Of a stretch of DNA of 64,000 bases, positions 35,586 to 48,280 are shown piece by piece. Origin of the DNA: Cohnella mopanensis (GTDB lineage Bacteria > Bacillota > Bacilli > Paenibacillales > Paenibacillaceae); NCBI RefSeq assembly GCF_022352055.1, contig NZ_JAKRWM010000004.1, forward strand, positions 434,001 through 498,000. Direction: 5' to 3'. Position numbers and translations under genes: made by a program. The notes under the pieces were generated by a model. The model worked only from the letters and a program-made list of their open reading frames with translations, was not told the origin of the DNA and made no database searches. Numbering within the stretch: the stretch's first letter is position 1; each line of letters starts with the position of its first letter.

Positions 35586-36130
35586 GCCGCGGTACGGTAG
35601 TTGCCAAACGTTACGCTAAGGCTCTGTTTCAACTGGCCCAACAAAAAGGGTTAGTAGCAGAGACGGAAGCTCAGCTCAGCTTGATCGTTAATGTCGTAGA
35701 GAGCAATGCGGAAGTGCGCGCGTTTCTCTCGGCACCTAACATTACTCTTGATACGAAGAGAAAAACGCTCCTTCAAGCTTTCGGAGCGGAAGCTTCGCCG
35801 ATTGTCCTTAATCTCGTCAGTTTGCTGATCGAGCGCGGACGCGAAGGCGAGTTGTCCTCCGTATTCGCTGCTTACTTGCAAGTAGCGGGCGATGCTCTTG
35901 GACGCACGGATGCACATGTGATCTCTTCTCAACCGCTTAACGAAGAAGAGAAAACGAAACTGGCTCAGAAATTCGGAACTTTAGTAGGCAAAACCATTCG
36001 GGTTACGAACACAGTAGACCCGGAATTGCTTGGAGGACTGACTGTTCGTATCGGCGATACGCTGTATGACGGTAGCCTCAAAGGCAAGTTAGAACGTTTG
36101 GATAAGGCGCTGCAATCGGTAGCGATTTAA
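35582..36130 (+). CDS. atpH: ATP synthase F1 subunit delta
   Basis: A 182-residue stator subunit linking the b dimer to the alpha3-beta3 head. The N-terminus VVAKRYAKALFQLAQQ and the C-terminal VDPELLGGLTVRIGDTLYDG are diagnostic. It overlaps atpF by four bases and is 45 bp before atpA. Confidence 0.97.
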   Translation: MSRGTVVAKRYAKALFQLAQQKGLVAETEAQLSLIVNVVESNAEVRAFLSAPNITLDTKRKTLLQAFGAEASPIVLNLVSLLIERGREGELSSVFAAYLQVAGDALGRTDAHVISSQPLNEEEKTKLAQKFGTLVGKTIRVTNTVDPELLGGLTVRIGDTLYDGSLKGKLERLDKALQSVAI

Positions 36131-36151
36131 TTTTAACAATACCATTAGTAA

Positions 36152-37690
<1,539 letters not shown>

Positions 37691-37771
37691 GCCAGATAGC
37701 AGCGTTAAACGTAACATTAAGCTTGAGCCGGGTTTGCCCAAGGCAAGCCTGGCAATAAGGTGGTGAAACGA

Positions 37772-38632
37772 TTGGCTAAAGGGATGCGCGAAATTAAGCG
37801 CTCGATTCGAAGCAAGCAAAGCACGAAACAAATCACCAAAGCGATGGAAATGGTCGCGGCTTCGAAGCTTAGAAGGGCACAAGAAGCTGCTGTCGCCGCT
37901 CGCCCTTATACGGATAAGTTGAAAGAAGTCGTATCCAGCATCGCTTCATCGGCCGGAAGCAGCAAGCATCCGATGTTGCTTACCCGCCCAATCAAAAGAA
38001 CGGCGTACTTGGTCATTACTTCTGATCGCGGGCTAGCCGGTGGTTACAATGCTAATATCCTCCGTAAAGTGCTGCTGACGATTAAAGAGAATCATCAATC
38101 GCCGGATGAGTACGCCGTATTCGTAATTGGACGTAAAGGACGCGACTTCTTCTCACGCCGCGACATTCCGCTTGCGGGTGAAGTGACGGGATTATCCGAT
38201 TCTCCTAAGTTCTCGGATATTAAAGAAATCGCGGCTCAAGCGGTACAAGGCTTCGAAGCCGGCAAGTACGATGAGCTTTACCTGGCGTACAACAAATTCC
38301 ATAACGCGATCTCGCAAGAGCCAACGCTTAAGCGGATACTTCCGTTAGGCGAAATGCAAGCGGGAAGCGACAAAGCGGATTACGAATACGAGCCTTCTGC
38401 CGAAGAAGTGCTTAACGTGTTATTGCCGAAATACGCGGAGACACTTGTGTTCAGCGCGTTACTCGAGGGCAAAGCCAGCGAATTCGGAGCACGGATGACG
38501 GCAATGGGCAACGCAACGAAAAACGCGACGAAGATGATCGCAGATTTGACGCTCACGTACAACCGTGCGCGGCAAGCGGCAATCACCCAAGAAATCGCGG
38601 AAATCGTCGGCGGAGCGAATGCACAGCAATAA
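37772..38632 (+). CDS. atpG: ATP synthase F1 subunit gamma
   Basis: A 286-residue central shaft subunit: two long terminal helices ([20 protein letters not shown] at the N-terminus, [20 protein letters not shown] at the C-terminus) around a Rossmann-like domain. The TTG at 37772 is preferred since AAGGTGG lies upstream and the resulting N-terminus agrees with relatives; a GTG at 37760 lies inside that site. Confidence 0.96.
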   Translation: MAKGMREIKRSIRSKQSTKQITKAMEMVAASKLRRAQEAAVAARPYTDKLKEVVSSIASSAGSSKHPMLLTRPIKRTAYLVITSDRGLAGGYNANILRKVLLTIKENHQSPDEYAVFVIGRKGRDFFSRRDIPLAGEVTGLSDSPKFSDIKEIAAQAVQGFEAGKYDELYLAYNKFHNAISQEPTLKRILPLGEMQAGSDKADYEYEPSAEEVLNVLLPKYAETLVFSALLEGKASEFGARMTAMGNATKNATKMIADLTLTYNRARQAAITQEIAEIVGGANAQQ

Positions 38633-38648
38633 AATTTGTGACGGTTGA

Positions 38649-40118
<1,470 letters not shown>

Positions 40119-40144
40119 TCAGCCGCCGGTTTGGAGGGAACGAT

Positions 40145-40546
40145 ATGAGTACCTTACGGTTGGAGATCGTAACTCCGGAGCGAAAGGTTTACGAGAAAGA
40201 CGTGAACATGGTCGTCGTCAAAGGAGTGGGCGGTGAGCTGGGTATCCTGCCTCATCACATTCCATTGGTAACTCCATTGAAGGTTGCTCCGGTTAAAGCC
40301 AAGATCGGCAATTCCAATGAATTTATTGCCGTTCACGGCGGATTCATGGAAGTGCGCAAAGACAAAGTGGTTATTCTCGCGGAAGCAGCTGAGCTGGGAG
40401 AGGACATCGATGTGTCCCGTGCCCGCTTGGCAAAAGAACGCGCAGAGCGCCGTCTAGCGCAGAAACAAGCGGATATTAGCGCGCAGCGTGCGGAAATGGC
40501 ATTACAACGTGCCATTAGCCGTCTAGAAACGGCTGGCGAGAAATAA
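40145..40546 (+). CDS. atpC: ATP synthase F1 subunit epsilon
   Basis: A 133-residue subunit with an N-terminal beta sandwich ([33 protein letters not shown]) and a C-terminal two-helix part (about 88-133). In Bacilli it inhibits ATP hydrolysis when the helices extend. GGAGGG precedes the ATG. It is the last gene of the atp operon. Confidence 0.97.
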   Translation: MSTLRLEIVTPERKVYEKDVNMVVVKGVGGELGILPHHIPLVTPLKVAPVKAKIGNSNEFIAVHGGFMEVRKDKVVILAEAAELGEDIDVSRARLAKERAERRLAQKQADISAQRAEMALQRAISRLETAGEK

Positions 40547-40557
40547 TTCGCGGAACG

Positions 40558-40603
40558 ATCACCCACTATTGGATCTTAGGATCCGAAAGTGGGTGATTTT
40601 TTG
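40558..40603 (+). terminator. Terminator of the atp operon
   Basis: ATCACCCACT (40558-40567) pairs with AGTGGGTGAT (40588-40597), with an inner GGATC/GATCC stem, followed by six T residues. Confidence 0.9.
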
Positions 40604-40667
40604 TTTCTTACGTCCATGGAAAGGGTAAAGAATAAGGGATCAGACGAATCGCACAGGAGGGATTAAC

Positions 40668-41102
40668 ATGAGTAAATTACATGAAGAGTTGAACGCCCAA
40701 GTGTCGAACTGGTCCGTACTTTATATTAAGCTTCATCACTTCCACTGGTACGTGAAAGGTCCGCATTTTCCGGTGCTGCATGCCAAGTTCGAGGAGTTGT
40801 ACGAACTAGCGGCGCTCAAACTGGACGAGTTGGCGGAAAGAATTCTCGCTATCGAAGGTAAACCCGTGTCCACGATGAAGGAGTTTCTGTCCTTTGCTAC
40901 GATCAAAGAAGCGGATAAGACGAAGACAGAGAACGATATGTTGACCGCGACGATTGCCGATCTGCAGGAGCTTATTCAAGGGTTGGAAAAGGCGGCGGCA
41001 ACAGCCGAGGCAGCTAAAGATACGGCGACTGCGGACGTAGTTATCGGGCAGGTGGAAGAGCTGCAGAAGCAAGTGTGGATGCTGAAATCGACATTAGGAT
41101 AA
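40668..41102 (+). CDS. dps: Dps-family ferritin-like protein
   Basis: A 144-residue four-helix ferritin. The ferroxidase residues lie in LYIKLHHFHWYVKGPHFPVL (His) and FEELYELAALKLDELAERIL (Asp/Glu), the Dps pattern at subunit interfaces. It would oxidise and store iron and protect DNA. AGGAGGG precedes the ATG. It is a single gene between the atp and nuo operons. No Per or Fur box was recognised in the 65-bp gap before it. Confidence 0.94.
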   Translation: MSKLHEELNAQVSNWSVLYIKLHHFHWYVKGPHFPVLHAKFEELYELAALKLDELAERILAIEGKPVSTMKEFLSFATIKEADKTKTENDMLTATIADLQELIQGLEKAAATAEAAKDTATADVVIGQVEELQKQVWMLKSTLG

Positions 41103-41123
41103 AAGAGGCTTCGAATCCGTTTT

Positions 41124-41170
41124 GCATAAGAACCGCCGCGCGAATGAATGGCGTGGCGGTTCTTATGCAT
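41124..41170. terminator. Hairpin after dps (probable terminator)
   Basis: TGCATAAGAACCGCC (41124-41138) pairs with GGCGGTTCTTATGCA (41156-41170), extended by GCGC/GCGT to a 19-bp stem. No T tract follows, so termination may be imperfect. Confidence 0.7.
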
Positions 41171-41232
41171 GTTCGCGTTTATTAGTACTTATAAGCAAAA
41201 CTAATGAGCTTCCAATGAAAACGCTATTTTCG

Positions 41233-41261
41233 TGGACTTGAATGGGAGCATTTGTTATAAT
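41233..41261 (+). promoter_or_regulatory. Promoter of the nuo operon
   Basis: TGGACT (41233-41238), a 17-bp spacer and a perfect TATAAT (41256-41261), 37 bp before the nuoA start. Confidence 0.75.
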
Positions 41262-41297
41262 TATGGGGTAAATTTACCTGTTTGCGGAGGCGTTGAA

Positions 41298-41669
41298 GTG
41301 GAGAAATACATCAATTCATACGTCATTGTTACAGTCTTCCTCATCCTGGGTATCATATTCCCTATTTTCGTGTTGTGGCTTGGTTCCGTACTGCGGCCCA
41401 AAAAACCGACGGAAGAGAAACAAACCACCTACGAGAGCGGAAATGAACCGGTAGGAGACAGCCAGATCCGCTTTAACGTAAGGTACTACCTGTACGCGCT
41501 GATGTTCGTCATTTTTGATGTGGAAACCGTATTTCTTTACCCTTGGGCCGTAGCTTACAAACAGCTTGGTCTCTTTGCTTTGGTCGAGATGTTCATCTTT
41601 GCAGGATTGTTGCTAGTGGGGCTTGTGTACGCTTGGAGGAAGAAGGTGCTGAAATGGAATTCGATTTAG
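41298..41669 (+). CDS. nuoA: NADH-quinone oxidoreductase subunit A
   Basis: A 123-residue membrane subunit with three helices. The quinone-site loop [20 protein letters not shown] and the following [15 protein letters not shown] are diagnostic. The GTG at 41298 follows GGAGG by 7 bp and is chosen over an in-frame upstream ATG that would add 22 residues with no ribosome binding site. It overlaps nuoB by 16 bases. First of eleven nuo genes. Confidence 0.95.
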   Translation: MEKYINSYVIVTVFLILGIIFPIFVLWLGSVLRPKKPTEEKQTTYESGNEPVGDSQIRFNVRYYLYALMFVIFDVETVFLYPWAVAYKQLGLFALVEMFIFAGLLLVGLVYAWRKKVLKWNSI

Positions 41670-42172
41670 CGAACGTATCGCCGGAAGACCGGAAAGAAGT
41701 AGAACGCAACGTATTCTTTGGCACCGTCGAACAACTCAAAGGTTGGGCCCGGAGCAATTCCTTGTGGCCGCTTACCTTCGGCTTGGCTTGCTGCGCAATC
41801 GAAATGATGGCGGCAGGAGGAGCGCACTACGATCTTGACCGTTTCGGCGTCCTATTCCGTACGTCGCCGCGTCAAGCGGATGTCATGATCGTCTCAGGAA
41901 CGGTGACCAAGAAAATGGGGCCGTTGCTGAAGCGCTTATACGACCAAATGCCGGAACCGAAGTGGGTCATTGCAATGGGGTCTTGCGCGACAGCGGGAGG
42001 TCCCTACGTCAAATCTTATTCAGTTATTAAGGGCGTCGATCAGATTGTTCCGGTAGACGTGTACATACCGGGCTGCCCGCCCAATCCTGCAGCGCTTATC
42101 TATGGCATCAATAAGCTGCAAGAGAAAATTAGATACGAGGCGAAAACCGGGAAGCAGGTGACTAGCCGATGA
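41654..42172 (+). CDS. nuoB: NADH-quinone oxidoreductase subunit B
   Basis: A 172-residue subunit that carries the terminal [4Fe-4S] cluster N2. Its ligands are visible in [20 protein letters not shown] and IPGCPPNP. The ATG at 41654 lies inside the nuoA 3' end with AAGAAGG upstream. It works with NuoD at the quinone site. It overlaps nuoC by four bases. Confidence 0.96.
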   Translation: MEFDLANVSPEDRKEVERNVFFGTVEQLKGWARSNSLWPLTFGLACCAIEMMAAGGAHYDLDRFGVLFRTSPRQADVMIVSGTVTKKMGPLLKRLYDQMPEPKWVIAMGSCATAGGPYVKSYSVIKGVDQIVPVDVYIPGCPPNPAALIYGINKLQEKIRYEAKTGKQVTSR

Positions 42173-42993
42173 GCGAGGATAACAAGCGCGAACCGGAGGA
42201 GGCCACTGTTGCTACCTCTGATTCAGCTTCTTCTGAGCCGGTAGCGGACGCCAAACCGGCTTCGGAGGAAACTCCTGCGCCAGCGACAACGGAAGAAGCG
42301 ACACCACCTCCTCCGGCGCGTCGCGTAGAGACGGACGAAGAGAAAGCTGCCCGTCGTAAAGCTGCGTTAGAAGCTCGCGAAGCAGCGAAGGCAGTTGCGG
42401 CCCAAGCGGCCGCCAAAGCCGCTCAAGCAGGTACTGAGGGGCGCGCCGCGGCAAAATCTTCCGATGAGGGGGAGAAGGCTGGGACGGAGGAAGAAGCGCC
42501 GCCGAAGCCGCCGTCTCCGAACCAACCGAGGTTGGATCGCGTAGTCGCTTTAATAAGAGAGATGGTCGCGGAAGATGCCGTTGATGAAGCTTATATTAAC
42601 GAAGCCAATGATCATCTTCCTACGCTAGTGTTGAAGAACGAGCATTGGCTGAAAGCAGCGCCATTATTTCGTAATCACGAACAATTGAATTGCAATTATC
42701 TACGTAATGTCTCGGGAGTAGATTACGAGACCCACATGGAAGTCGTCTACTATCCGCTTAACCTGAATAATCGCGAAGGCTATTGCATTAAGATTCGCAC
42801 GGACCGGGAGCAGCCAGCGGTTCCATCCGTAACTCCTATTTGGGAAACCGCGAACTGGAACGAAAGGGAAATCTACGACTTGTTAGGCGTCGAATTTCCT
42901 GGCCATCCAGACCTGCGGCGCATTATGATGCCCGATGATTGGGTCGGCCATCCGCTACGCAAAGACTACGTTCCGCTTGACCCGGAGGTGTAA
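42169..42993 (+). CDS. nuoC: NADH-quinone oxidoreductase subunit C with low-complexity extension
   Basis: A 274-residue protein. The conserved 30-kDa subunit domain fills about residues 120-274 ([49 protein letters not shown]). The first about 115 residues are an unusual tail rich in Ala, Pro, Glu and Lys (for example [20 protein letters not shown]) with no fold visible. It starts on the nuoB stop (ATGA). The tail sits where the complex lacks its NuoEFG module and may contact an electron donor, but that is speculation. Confidence 0.93.
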   Translation: MSEDNKREPEEATVATSDSASSEPVADAKPASEETPAPATTEEATPPPPARRVETDEEKAARRKAALEAREAAKAVAAQAAAKAAQAGTEGRAAAKSSDEGEKAGTEEEAPPKPPSPNQPRLDRVVALIREMVAEDAVDEAYINEANDHLPTLVLKNEHWLKAAPLFRNHEQLNCNYLRNVSGVDYETHMEVVYYPLNLNNREGYCIKIRTDREQPAVPSVTPIWETANWNEREIYDLLGVEFPGHPDLRRIMMPDDWVGHPLRKDYVPLDPEV

Positions 42994-42999
42994 GCACGC

Positions 43000-44100
43000 G
43001 TGATTCGTACAGAAGAACTGCTGCTCAACGTTGGTCCACAGCATCCAAGCACGCATGGCGTGTTTCGGATTGTCGTCAAATTAGACGGAGAAGTGATAAC
43101 GGAAGCGACGCCTGTGATGGGGTATTTGCACAGAGGCACGGAGAAGCTCGCGGAAAACTTGAATTTCACGCAGATCATTCCTTATACCGATCGCATGGAC
43201 TACGTGTCCGCGATGACGAATAACTACGTACTCTGCCATGCGGTGGAGAAAATGATGGGGCTGGAAATTCCGGAACGAGCGGAATTCATGCGCCTTATTG
43301 TTATGGAAATGCAACGGGTTGCGAGCCATCTCGTATGGTGGGGAACTTATCTGCTCGATATTGGGGCGCTTAGTCCTTTCTTGTACGCTTTCAGCGACCG
43401 TGAACGCATTCTCGGTTTGTTCAACGAACTGTGCGGCGCGAGGCTGACGTACAATTATATGCGCGTCGGCGGAGTAAAGTGGGATGCGCCGGAAGGCTGG
43501 ATCGCCAAGGTTAAAACATTGGTCAAGGATATGTACAATCGCTTAGATGAATATCATAACCTGGTCAGCGGCAATGAGATATTTTTATCCCGGATTAAAG
43601 GTATTGGGAAATACGATGCGCAAACGGCGATCGATTATGGATTGTCCGGAGCGAATCTTCGCTGCACGGGTGTCCAATGGGATCTTCGCAAGGCTGAGCC
43701 CTACAGCTTGTACGATCGTTTCGAGTTCGACGTGCCGGTCGGCAAGAACGGGGACTGCTTCGACCGATATGAAGTCCGCATGGCGGAGATCACCCAAAGC
43801 TTGCGCATTCTGGAGCAGGCGTTAGAACAATTCCCGGGCGAAGGCGAAACAATGGGTAAGGTTCCACGCGTCATAAGACCGCCTGCTGGCGAAATTTATG
43901 TGCGAATAGAATCTCCTCGAGGCGAAATCGGCTGCCATATTGTATCGAATGGGAAAGCCGAGCCATACCGCTTGAAATTCCGTCGTCCGTCGTTTGTTAA
44001 CCTTCAAATTTTGCCCAAGCTGCTCGTCGGGGAAAGCATGACGAATTTGGTCACGATTCTCGGAGGTATCGATATCGTTCTCGGGGAGGTTGACTGCTAA
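43000..44100 (+). CDS. nuoD: NADH-quinone oxidoreductase subunit D
   Basis: A 366-residue 49-kDa-type subunit descended from the NiFe hydrogenase large subunit. NVGPQHPSTHGVFRIVVKLD, GYLHRGTEKLAEN and PRGEIGCHIVSNG are diagnostic. His and Tyr residues in the first motifs bind quinone. It starts at GTG with GGAGGTG upstream. Its stop overlaps the nuoH start (TAATG). Confidence 0.96.
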   Translation: MIRTEELLLNVGPQHPSTHGVFRIVVKLDGEVITEATPVMGYLHRGTEKLAENLNFTQIIPYTDRMDYVSAMTNNYVLCHAVEKMMGLEIPERAEFMRLIVMEMQRVASHLVWWGTYLLDIGALSPFLYAFSDRERILGLFNELCGARLTYNYMRVGGVKWDAPEGWIAKVKTLVKDMYNRLDEYHNLVSGNEIFLSRIKGIGKYDAQTAIDYGLSGANLRCTGVQWDLRKAEPYSLYDRFEFDVPVGKNGDCFDRYEVRMAEITQSLRILEQALEQFPGEGETMGKVPRVIRPPAGEIYVRIESPRGEIGCHIVSNGKAEPYRLKFRRPSFVNLQILPKLLVGESMTNLVTILGGIDIVLGEVDC

Positions 44101-45107
44101 TGCAGCACTTCTGGGATAAGCCGTTAAGCTGGGGCAATGCCGGGATTTTCGTCGCCGCTGCAATTGGCGTGTTGGCCGTTGTTATCTTTTTCGTTACTTA
44201 TGCGATTTATTTCGAACGCAAATTCATCGGATGGATGCAATATCGCAAAGGCCCCAACCGTACGGGACCGTTAGGTTTATTGCAAACGGTAGCGGACGTA
44301 ACCAAGCTGCTGCTGAAGGAAGACACGATTCCTAAGAAAGCGGACAGAGGGTTGTTCATACTCGCGCCCGTATTAGCATTTGTACCTTCCTTCGTCGTAT
44401 TGGCCTTCATTCCTTATACGATGGAACTGCAGTTCGCGGATCTGAATGTTGGATTTCTATACTACATTGCGCTCTCCGGGATTACGACCATCGCGATCGT
44501 CGTGGCGGGCTGGGCTTCGAACAATAAGTACTCTTTGCTAGGTGGCATGCGTTCCGCGGCACAGATGATTAGTTACGAAGTTCCGCTAGTTATGTCGGTT
44601 GTCGGCGTTGTCATGATGTCCGGAAGCTTGAATCTAAGGGAAATCGTCATTGCCCAGAGCGGATACTTCTGGCATTGGAACTTCTTGCCGCAAATTCTCG
44701 GCTTCGGGATATTCTTGATCGCGGCCGTATCCGAGCTAAACCGTACCCCGTTCGATTTGCCGGAGGCGGAGTCAGAGCTCGTCGCGGGTTATCATGTGGA
44801 ATATAGCGGATTCCGGTTCGCCTTCTTCATGTTAACGGAGTACATCTACGTGTACGCAATTGCTAGCTTAACGACGATCCTGTTTCTTGGAGGATGGAAT
44901 CCGCCGATCCCGCAGCTAGATTTCATTCCGGGAATTCTCTGGTTTTTCCTCAAGTTCGCGGTTATCGTCTTCTCCCTGTTCTGGATTCGAGCAACCTTCC
45001 CGAGACTACGGGTCGATCAGTTGATGGGAATGGCGTGGAAGGTGCTGCTCCCGCTCGCAATACTCAATATTTTCTTAACGGCTCTAGGCATAGAATTGAT
45101 GGGATAA
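44100..45107 (+). CDS. nuoH: NADH-quinone oxidoreductase subunit H
   Basis: A 335-residue membrane subunit with eight helices that links the quinone chamber to the proton channels. ERKFIGWMQYRKGPNRTGP, LNRTPFDLPEAESELVAGY and HVEYSGFRFAFF are conserved. The charged funnel residues are intact. The ATG overlaps the nuoD stop. Confidence 0.97.
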   Translation: MQHFWDKPLSWGNAGIFVAAAIGVLAVVIFFVTYAIYFERKFIGWMQYRKGPNRTGPLGLLQTVADVTKLLLKEDTIPKKADRGLFILAPVLAFVPSFVVLAFIPYTMELQFADLNVGFLYYIALSGITTIAIVVAGWASNNKYSLLGGMRSAAQMISYEVPLVMSVVGVVMMSGSLNLREIVIAQSGYFWHWNFLPQILGFGIFLIAAVSELNRTPFDLPEAESELVAGYHVEYSGFRFAFFMLTEYIYVYAIASLTTILFLGGWNPPIPQLDFIPGILWFFLKFAVIVFSLFWIRATFPRLRVDQLMGMAWKVLLPLAILNIFLTALGIELMG

Positions 45108-45120
45108 GGAGGCTGAAGTC

Positions 45121-45567
45121 ATGAAGGGAATGCTCAAAGGTCTCGGAGTTACATTAAAAACGATGGGTACCAAGAAGGTGACGTTAGCGTATCCTGACGT
45201 TCCGATCGAGATGCCGGACCGATTTCGCGGAATTCAGTATTTTGAGCCGGACAAATGTATCGTATGTAATCAGTGCGCGCGCATCTGCCCGACGGATTGC
45301 ATCACGCTGACGGGCAAAGCCAATCCGGATCCGGAGAAAAAGGGCAAAGTGATCGACACGTTCGACGTTAACTTCGAAATTTGCATTCTATGCGACCTAT
45401 GCACGGAGGTTTGTCCGACGGAAGCGATCGTTATGACGAACAACTTCGAGCTGGCTACGTACAGCCGCGATGATTTGTACAAGGACAAACAATGGCTGTA
45501 CGAGAACAATGAGAACATCCGCGAAGATAACAATAATATCGGGTCTCCGAAGGGAGGCGCCAAATAA
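45121..45567 (+). CDS. nuoI: NADH-quinone oxidoreductase subunit I
   Basis: A 148-residue ferredoxin-like subunit with two [4Fe-4S] motifs, CIVCNQCARICPTDC and CILCDLCTEVCPTEA (clusters N6a and N6b). It passes electrons to NuoB. In this organism the upstream electron input module is missing, so NuoI is the outermost iron-sulfur subunit. AAGGAGG precedes the ATG. Confidence 0.97.
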   Translation: MKGMLKGLGVTLKTMGTKKVTLAYPDVPIEMPDRFRGIQYFEPDKCIVCNQCARICPTDCITLTGKANPDPEKKGKVIDTFDVNFEICILCDLCTEVCPTEAIVMTNNFELATYSRDDLYKDKQWLYENNENIREDNNNIGSPKGGAK

Positions 45568-45570
45568 ACG

Positions 45571-46098
45571 GTGTTAAATTTCGATATCGAGATTACGGGC
45601 GAGTTTGTCGCTTTTTTCGTATTATCGGTTTGCGCGATCGTCGGAGCCGTATTGGCGATCAACTTTACGAAGGTCGTACATACGGCGCTTTCGATAGCCT
45701 TTACGTTCGTATCTATCGCAGGCTTGTATGTGCTTCTGGAGGCTGAATTTATCGCATTCGTGCAAGTGTTGCTGTATGTGGGAGCCATTACGATTCTGAT
45801 GATATTCGGGATCATGATGACCAAACACGACGGGGAGGGCAAGGAGCCGGGGCGTCCGCTACATGATACATTAGCCGCAATCGGTTGTATTTGCCTGTTC
45901 GGGATTTTGTTCTATGGTATTCGCAATGCGAATTTCCCTACGGAATCTGCCCCGTTCGTAGAAGACAATACGCGTGAAATCGGTAAAGCGCTATTTACGC
46001 AATATGCGATTCCGTTTGAACTGGTATCCGTGCTGCTGACGGTCGCCTTTATCGGCGCTATCGCGCTCGCCAAGAGAGAGGAGGAGAGCTCGCAATGA
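45571..46098 (+). CDS. nuoJ: NADH-quinone oxidoreductase subunit J
   Basis: A 175-residue membrane subunit with five helices; [20 protein letters not shown] is the diagnostic helix with the pi-bulge region. The GTG start lies 3 bp after the nuoI stop with GGGAGG inside the nuoI end. It overlaps nuoK by four bases. Confidence 0.95.
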   Translation: MLNFDIEITGEFVAFFVLSVCAIVGAVLAINFTKVVHTALSIAFTFVSIAGLYVLLEAEFIAFVQVLLYVGAITILMIFGIMMTKHDGEGKEPGRPLHDTLAAIGCICLFGILFYGIRNANFPTESAPFVEDNTREIGKALFTQYAIPFELVSVLLTVAFIGAIALAKREEESSQ

Positions 46099-46403
46099 GC
46101 ATGCTATCCTCCTATTTAACGCTTGCGGCCGTTCTGTTCTGTATCGGATTATTCGGAGTGTTAACCAAACGAAATGCCATCATCGTACTGTTGTCGATCG
46201 AACTTATGCTCAATGCGGTTAACCTTAACCTGATCGCTTTCTCCAAGTACGGGGTAAACCCATCTATAGCGGGTCATATTTTCTCCTTGTTCACTATTAC
46301 GGTCGCAGCTGCCGAAGCCGCGGTTGGTATCGCGGTATTAATCGTACTCTACCGTAGCCGAGCAACGGTGAACGTGGACGAATTCGACGAGTTGAGGAGG
46401 TAA
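46095..46403 (+). CDS. nuoK: NADH-quinone oxidoreductase subunit K
   Basis: A 102-residue membrane subunit with three helices. The proton-pathway Glu is in [15 protein letters not shown] and a second Glu lies in [12 protein letters not shown]. Length is normal. It begins on the nuoJ stop. Confidence 0.96.
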   Translation: MSMLSSYLTLAAVLFCIGLFGVLTKRNAIIVLLSIELMLNAVNLNLIAFSKYGVNPSIAGHIFSLFTITVAAAEAAVGIAVLIVLYRSRATVNVDEFDELRR

Positions 46404-46408
46404 CTTCC

Positions 46409-48280
46409 ATGAGCACCTTCTTTGCGCAATACGCCTGGCTCGTCCCGGTGTTTCCGTTCGCCGCTTTCGCGATTTTGACGGCAATGGGCAAAGGAATGAG
46501 TAAAACCGGAGCATGGATCGGGACGATCGCCACATTCGCTTCCTTAGTTCTGTCGCTGTGTATCGCGACTGAACGATTGTCCGGGAATGCGGAGGATTAC
46601 AGCAACCAATTTACTTGGATAGAAATCGGCAACTTGAAGCTTCATGCCGGTTTCGAGGTGACGAACCTTTCCACGATGATGTTAGTCGTCGTCACTTTGG
46701 TTGGTTTTCTCGTGAACCTGTACTCGCAAGGGTACATGAAGAAAGACGAGAGGATATCGACCTTCTTCGCTTATGTGGCGCTGTTTACGAGCTCCATGCT
46801 TGCGTTAGTATTGTCCGATAATTTGCTGACTTTCTATATTTTCTGGGAATTGGTCGGCGTTTGTTCGTTCCTGCTCGTTGGATTCTGGTATCAGAAGCCG
46901 GAAGCGAGAGCTGCCGCTAAAAAAGCTTTTATCGTAACGCGGATCGGGGATTTGGGGTTGTTGATTGCTTTGCTGCTGCTGTTCTGGTATATGCCAGGTC
47001 ACGCGCTTGACTTCACAACCATCCATAACGTGTTCGATTCCCAAGGCGGCGGAGCGATCTCGACAGGAATCACGACATTGATCGCTTTGCTGATATTCCT
47101 CGGAGCCGTCGGAAAATCCGGTCAATTCCCGTTGCACGTTTGGTTGCCTGACGCAATGGAAGGCCCTACGCCTATCAGTGCCTTGATCCATGCGGCGACC
47201 ATGGTGGCGGCTGGCGTGTTCCTCGTCGCCCGGACGTTCGATATTTTCGACGCCTCGCAGGTGGCGATGACAACGGTCGCGATTGTTGGTGCGTTCACGG
47301 CGATCTTCGCGGCTACGATCGGGTTGGCGCAGAACGATATCAAGCGTATTCTGGCGTATTCGACCGTTAGTCAACTGGGCTACATGATGCTTGCCCTAGG
47401 GGTAGGATCCGTTACGGGCGCTATGTTTCATTTGTTAACGCACGCTTTCTTCAAAGCTTTACTGTTCCTTGGGGCGGGTAGCGTTATCCATAGCGTACAT
47501 ACGCAAGATATCCGCGAAATGGGCGGATTGGGCGGCAAGATGAAAATAACCGCATGGACTTTCGGAATCGGTGCTTTGGCGCTGTCCGGTATACCTCCGT
47601 TTTCGGGCTTCTGGTCCAAGGACGCGATACTGACCGCAGCGTTGGATAAACAGCCAATTTTGTTCGTCGTGGGAATCATCGCAGCGTTCTTTACTGCCTT
47701 GTATATGGCTAGATTGTTTTTCTTAGTTTTCGTCGGCAAGCAGCGGGAAGGTCAGCATGCGAAGGAATCCCCGTCCGTTATGACGATTCCTCTTATCGTA
47801 CTGGCTATTCTCGCCACTGTAGCCGGATTCGTCGAGACACCGTTTAACGGTTGGTTCGGCCATTGGCTGACGGGAGGCGACGCAGAGCATCATGCAAGCG
47901 GCTTAGTCATGGTCGTATCCGCCGCCGTCGGTTTGTTAGGTCTCTATATCGGCTGGTTGATGTATGTCAAAGGGACGATCCGTCGCGACGCGGTATCCTC
48001 GCGTATGCCAGGACTTGTGACTGTTCTAGAACGCAAGTATTACATTGACGAGCTATATCAGTGGTTGTTCGTCAAACCGCTGCAAGGCTTCGGTAAAGCG
48101 CTTGAGTTGTTCGACGAATATGTGGTCGATGGCATCGTACGCTTGTCCGGCTACTCCGTATCCGCTTTAGGGCGGCTTAATTCAAGGTTACAGAACGGTC
48201 AGGTTCAAACGTATGCCCTTACGGCAATCATCGGAATCGTAATTCTGATTGTCGCGATCGCCGGAAGGAGGTTCTGGTAA
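46409..48280 (+). CDS. nuoL: NADH-quinone oxidoreductase subunit L
   Basis: A 623-residue antiporter-like subunit with about 15 helices. The core motif WELVGVCSFLLVGFWY carries the channel Glu, and QFPLHVWLPDAMEGPTPISA the conserved Lys/His region. The long lateral helix at the C-terminus is present. It pumps protons at the distal end of the membrane arm. GAGGAGG precedes the ATG. Confidence 0.97.
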   Translation: MSTFFAQYAWLVPVFPFAAFAILTAMGKGMSKTGAWIGTIATFASLVLSLCIATERLSGNAEDYSNQFTWIEIGNLKLHAGFEVTNLSTMMLVVVTLVGFLVNLYSQGYMKKDERISTFFAYVALFTSSMLALVLSDNLLTFYIFWELVGVCSFLLVGFWYQKPEARAAAKKAFIVTRIGDLGLLIALLLLFWYMPGHALDFTTIHNVFDSQGGGAISTGITTLIALLIFLGAVGKSGQFPLHVWLPDAMEGPTPISALIHAATMVAAGVFLVARTFDIFDASQVAMTTVAIVGAFTAIFAATIGLAQNDIKRILAYSTVSQLGYMMLALGVGSVTGAMFHLLTHAFFKALLFLGAGSVIHSVHTQDIREMGGLGGKMKITAWTFGIGALALSGIPPFSGFWSKDAILTAALDKQPILFVVGIIAAFFTALYMARLFFLVFVGKQREGQHAKESPSVMTIPLIVLAILATVAGFVETPFNGWFGHWLTGGDAEHHASGLVMVVSAAVGLLGLYIGWLMYVKGTIRRDAVSSRMPGLVTVLERKYYIDELYQWLFVKPLQGFGKALELFDEYVVDGIVRLSGYSVSALGRLNSRLQNGQVQTYALTAIIGIVILIVAIAGRRFW

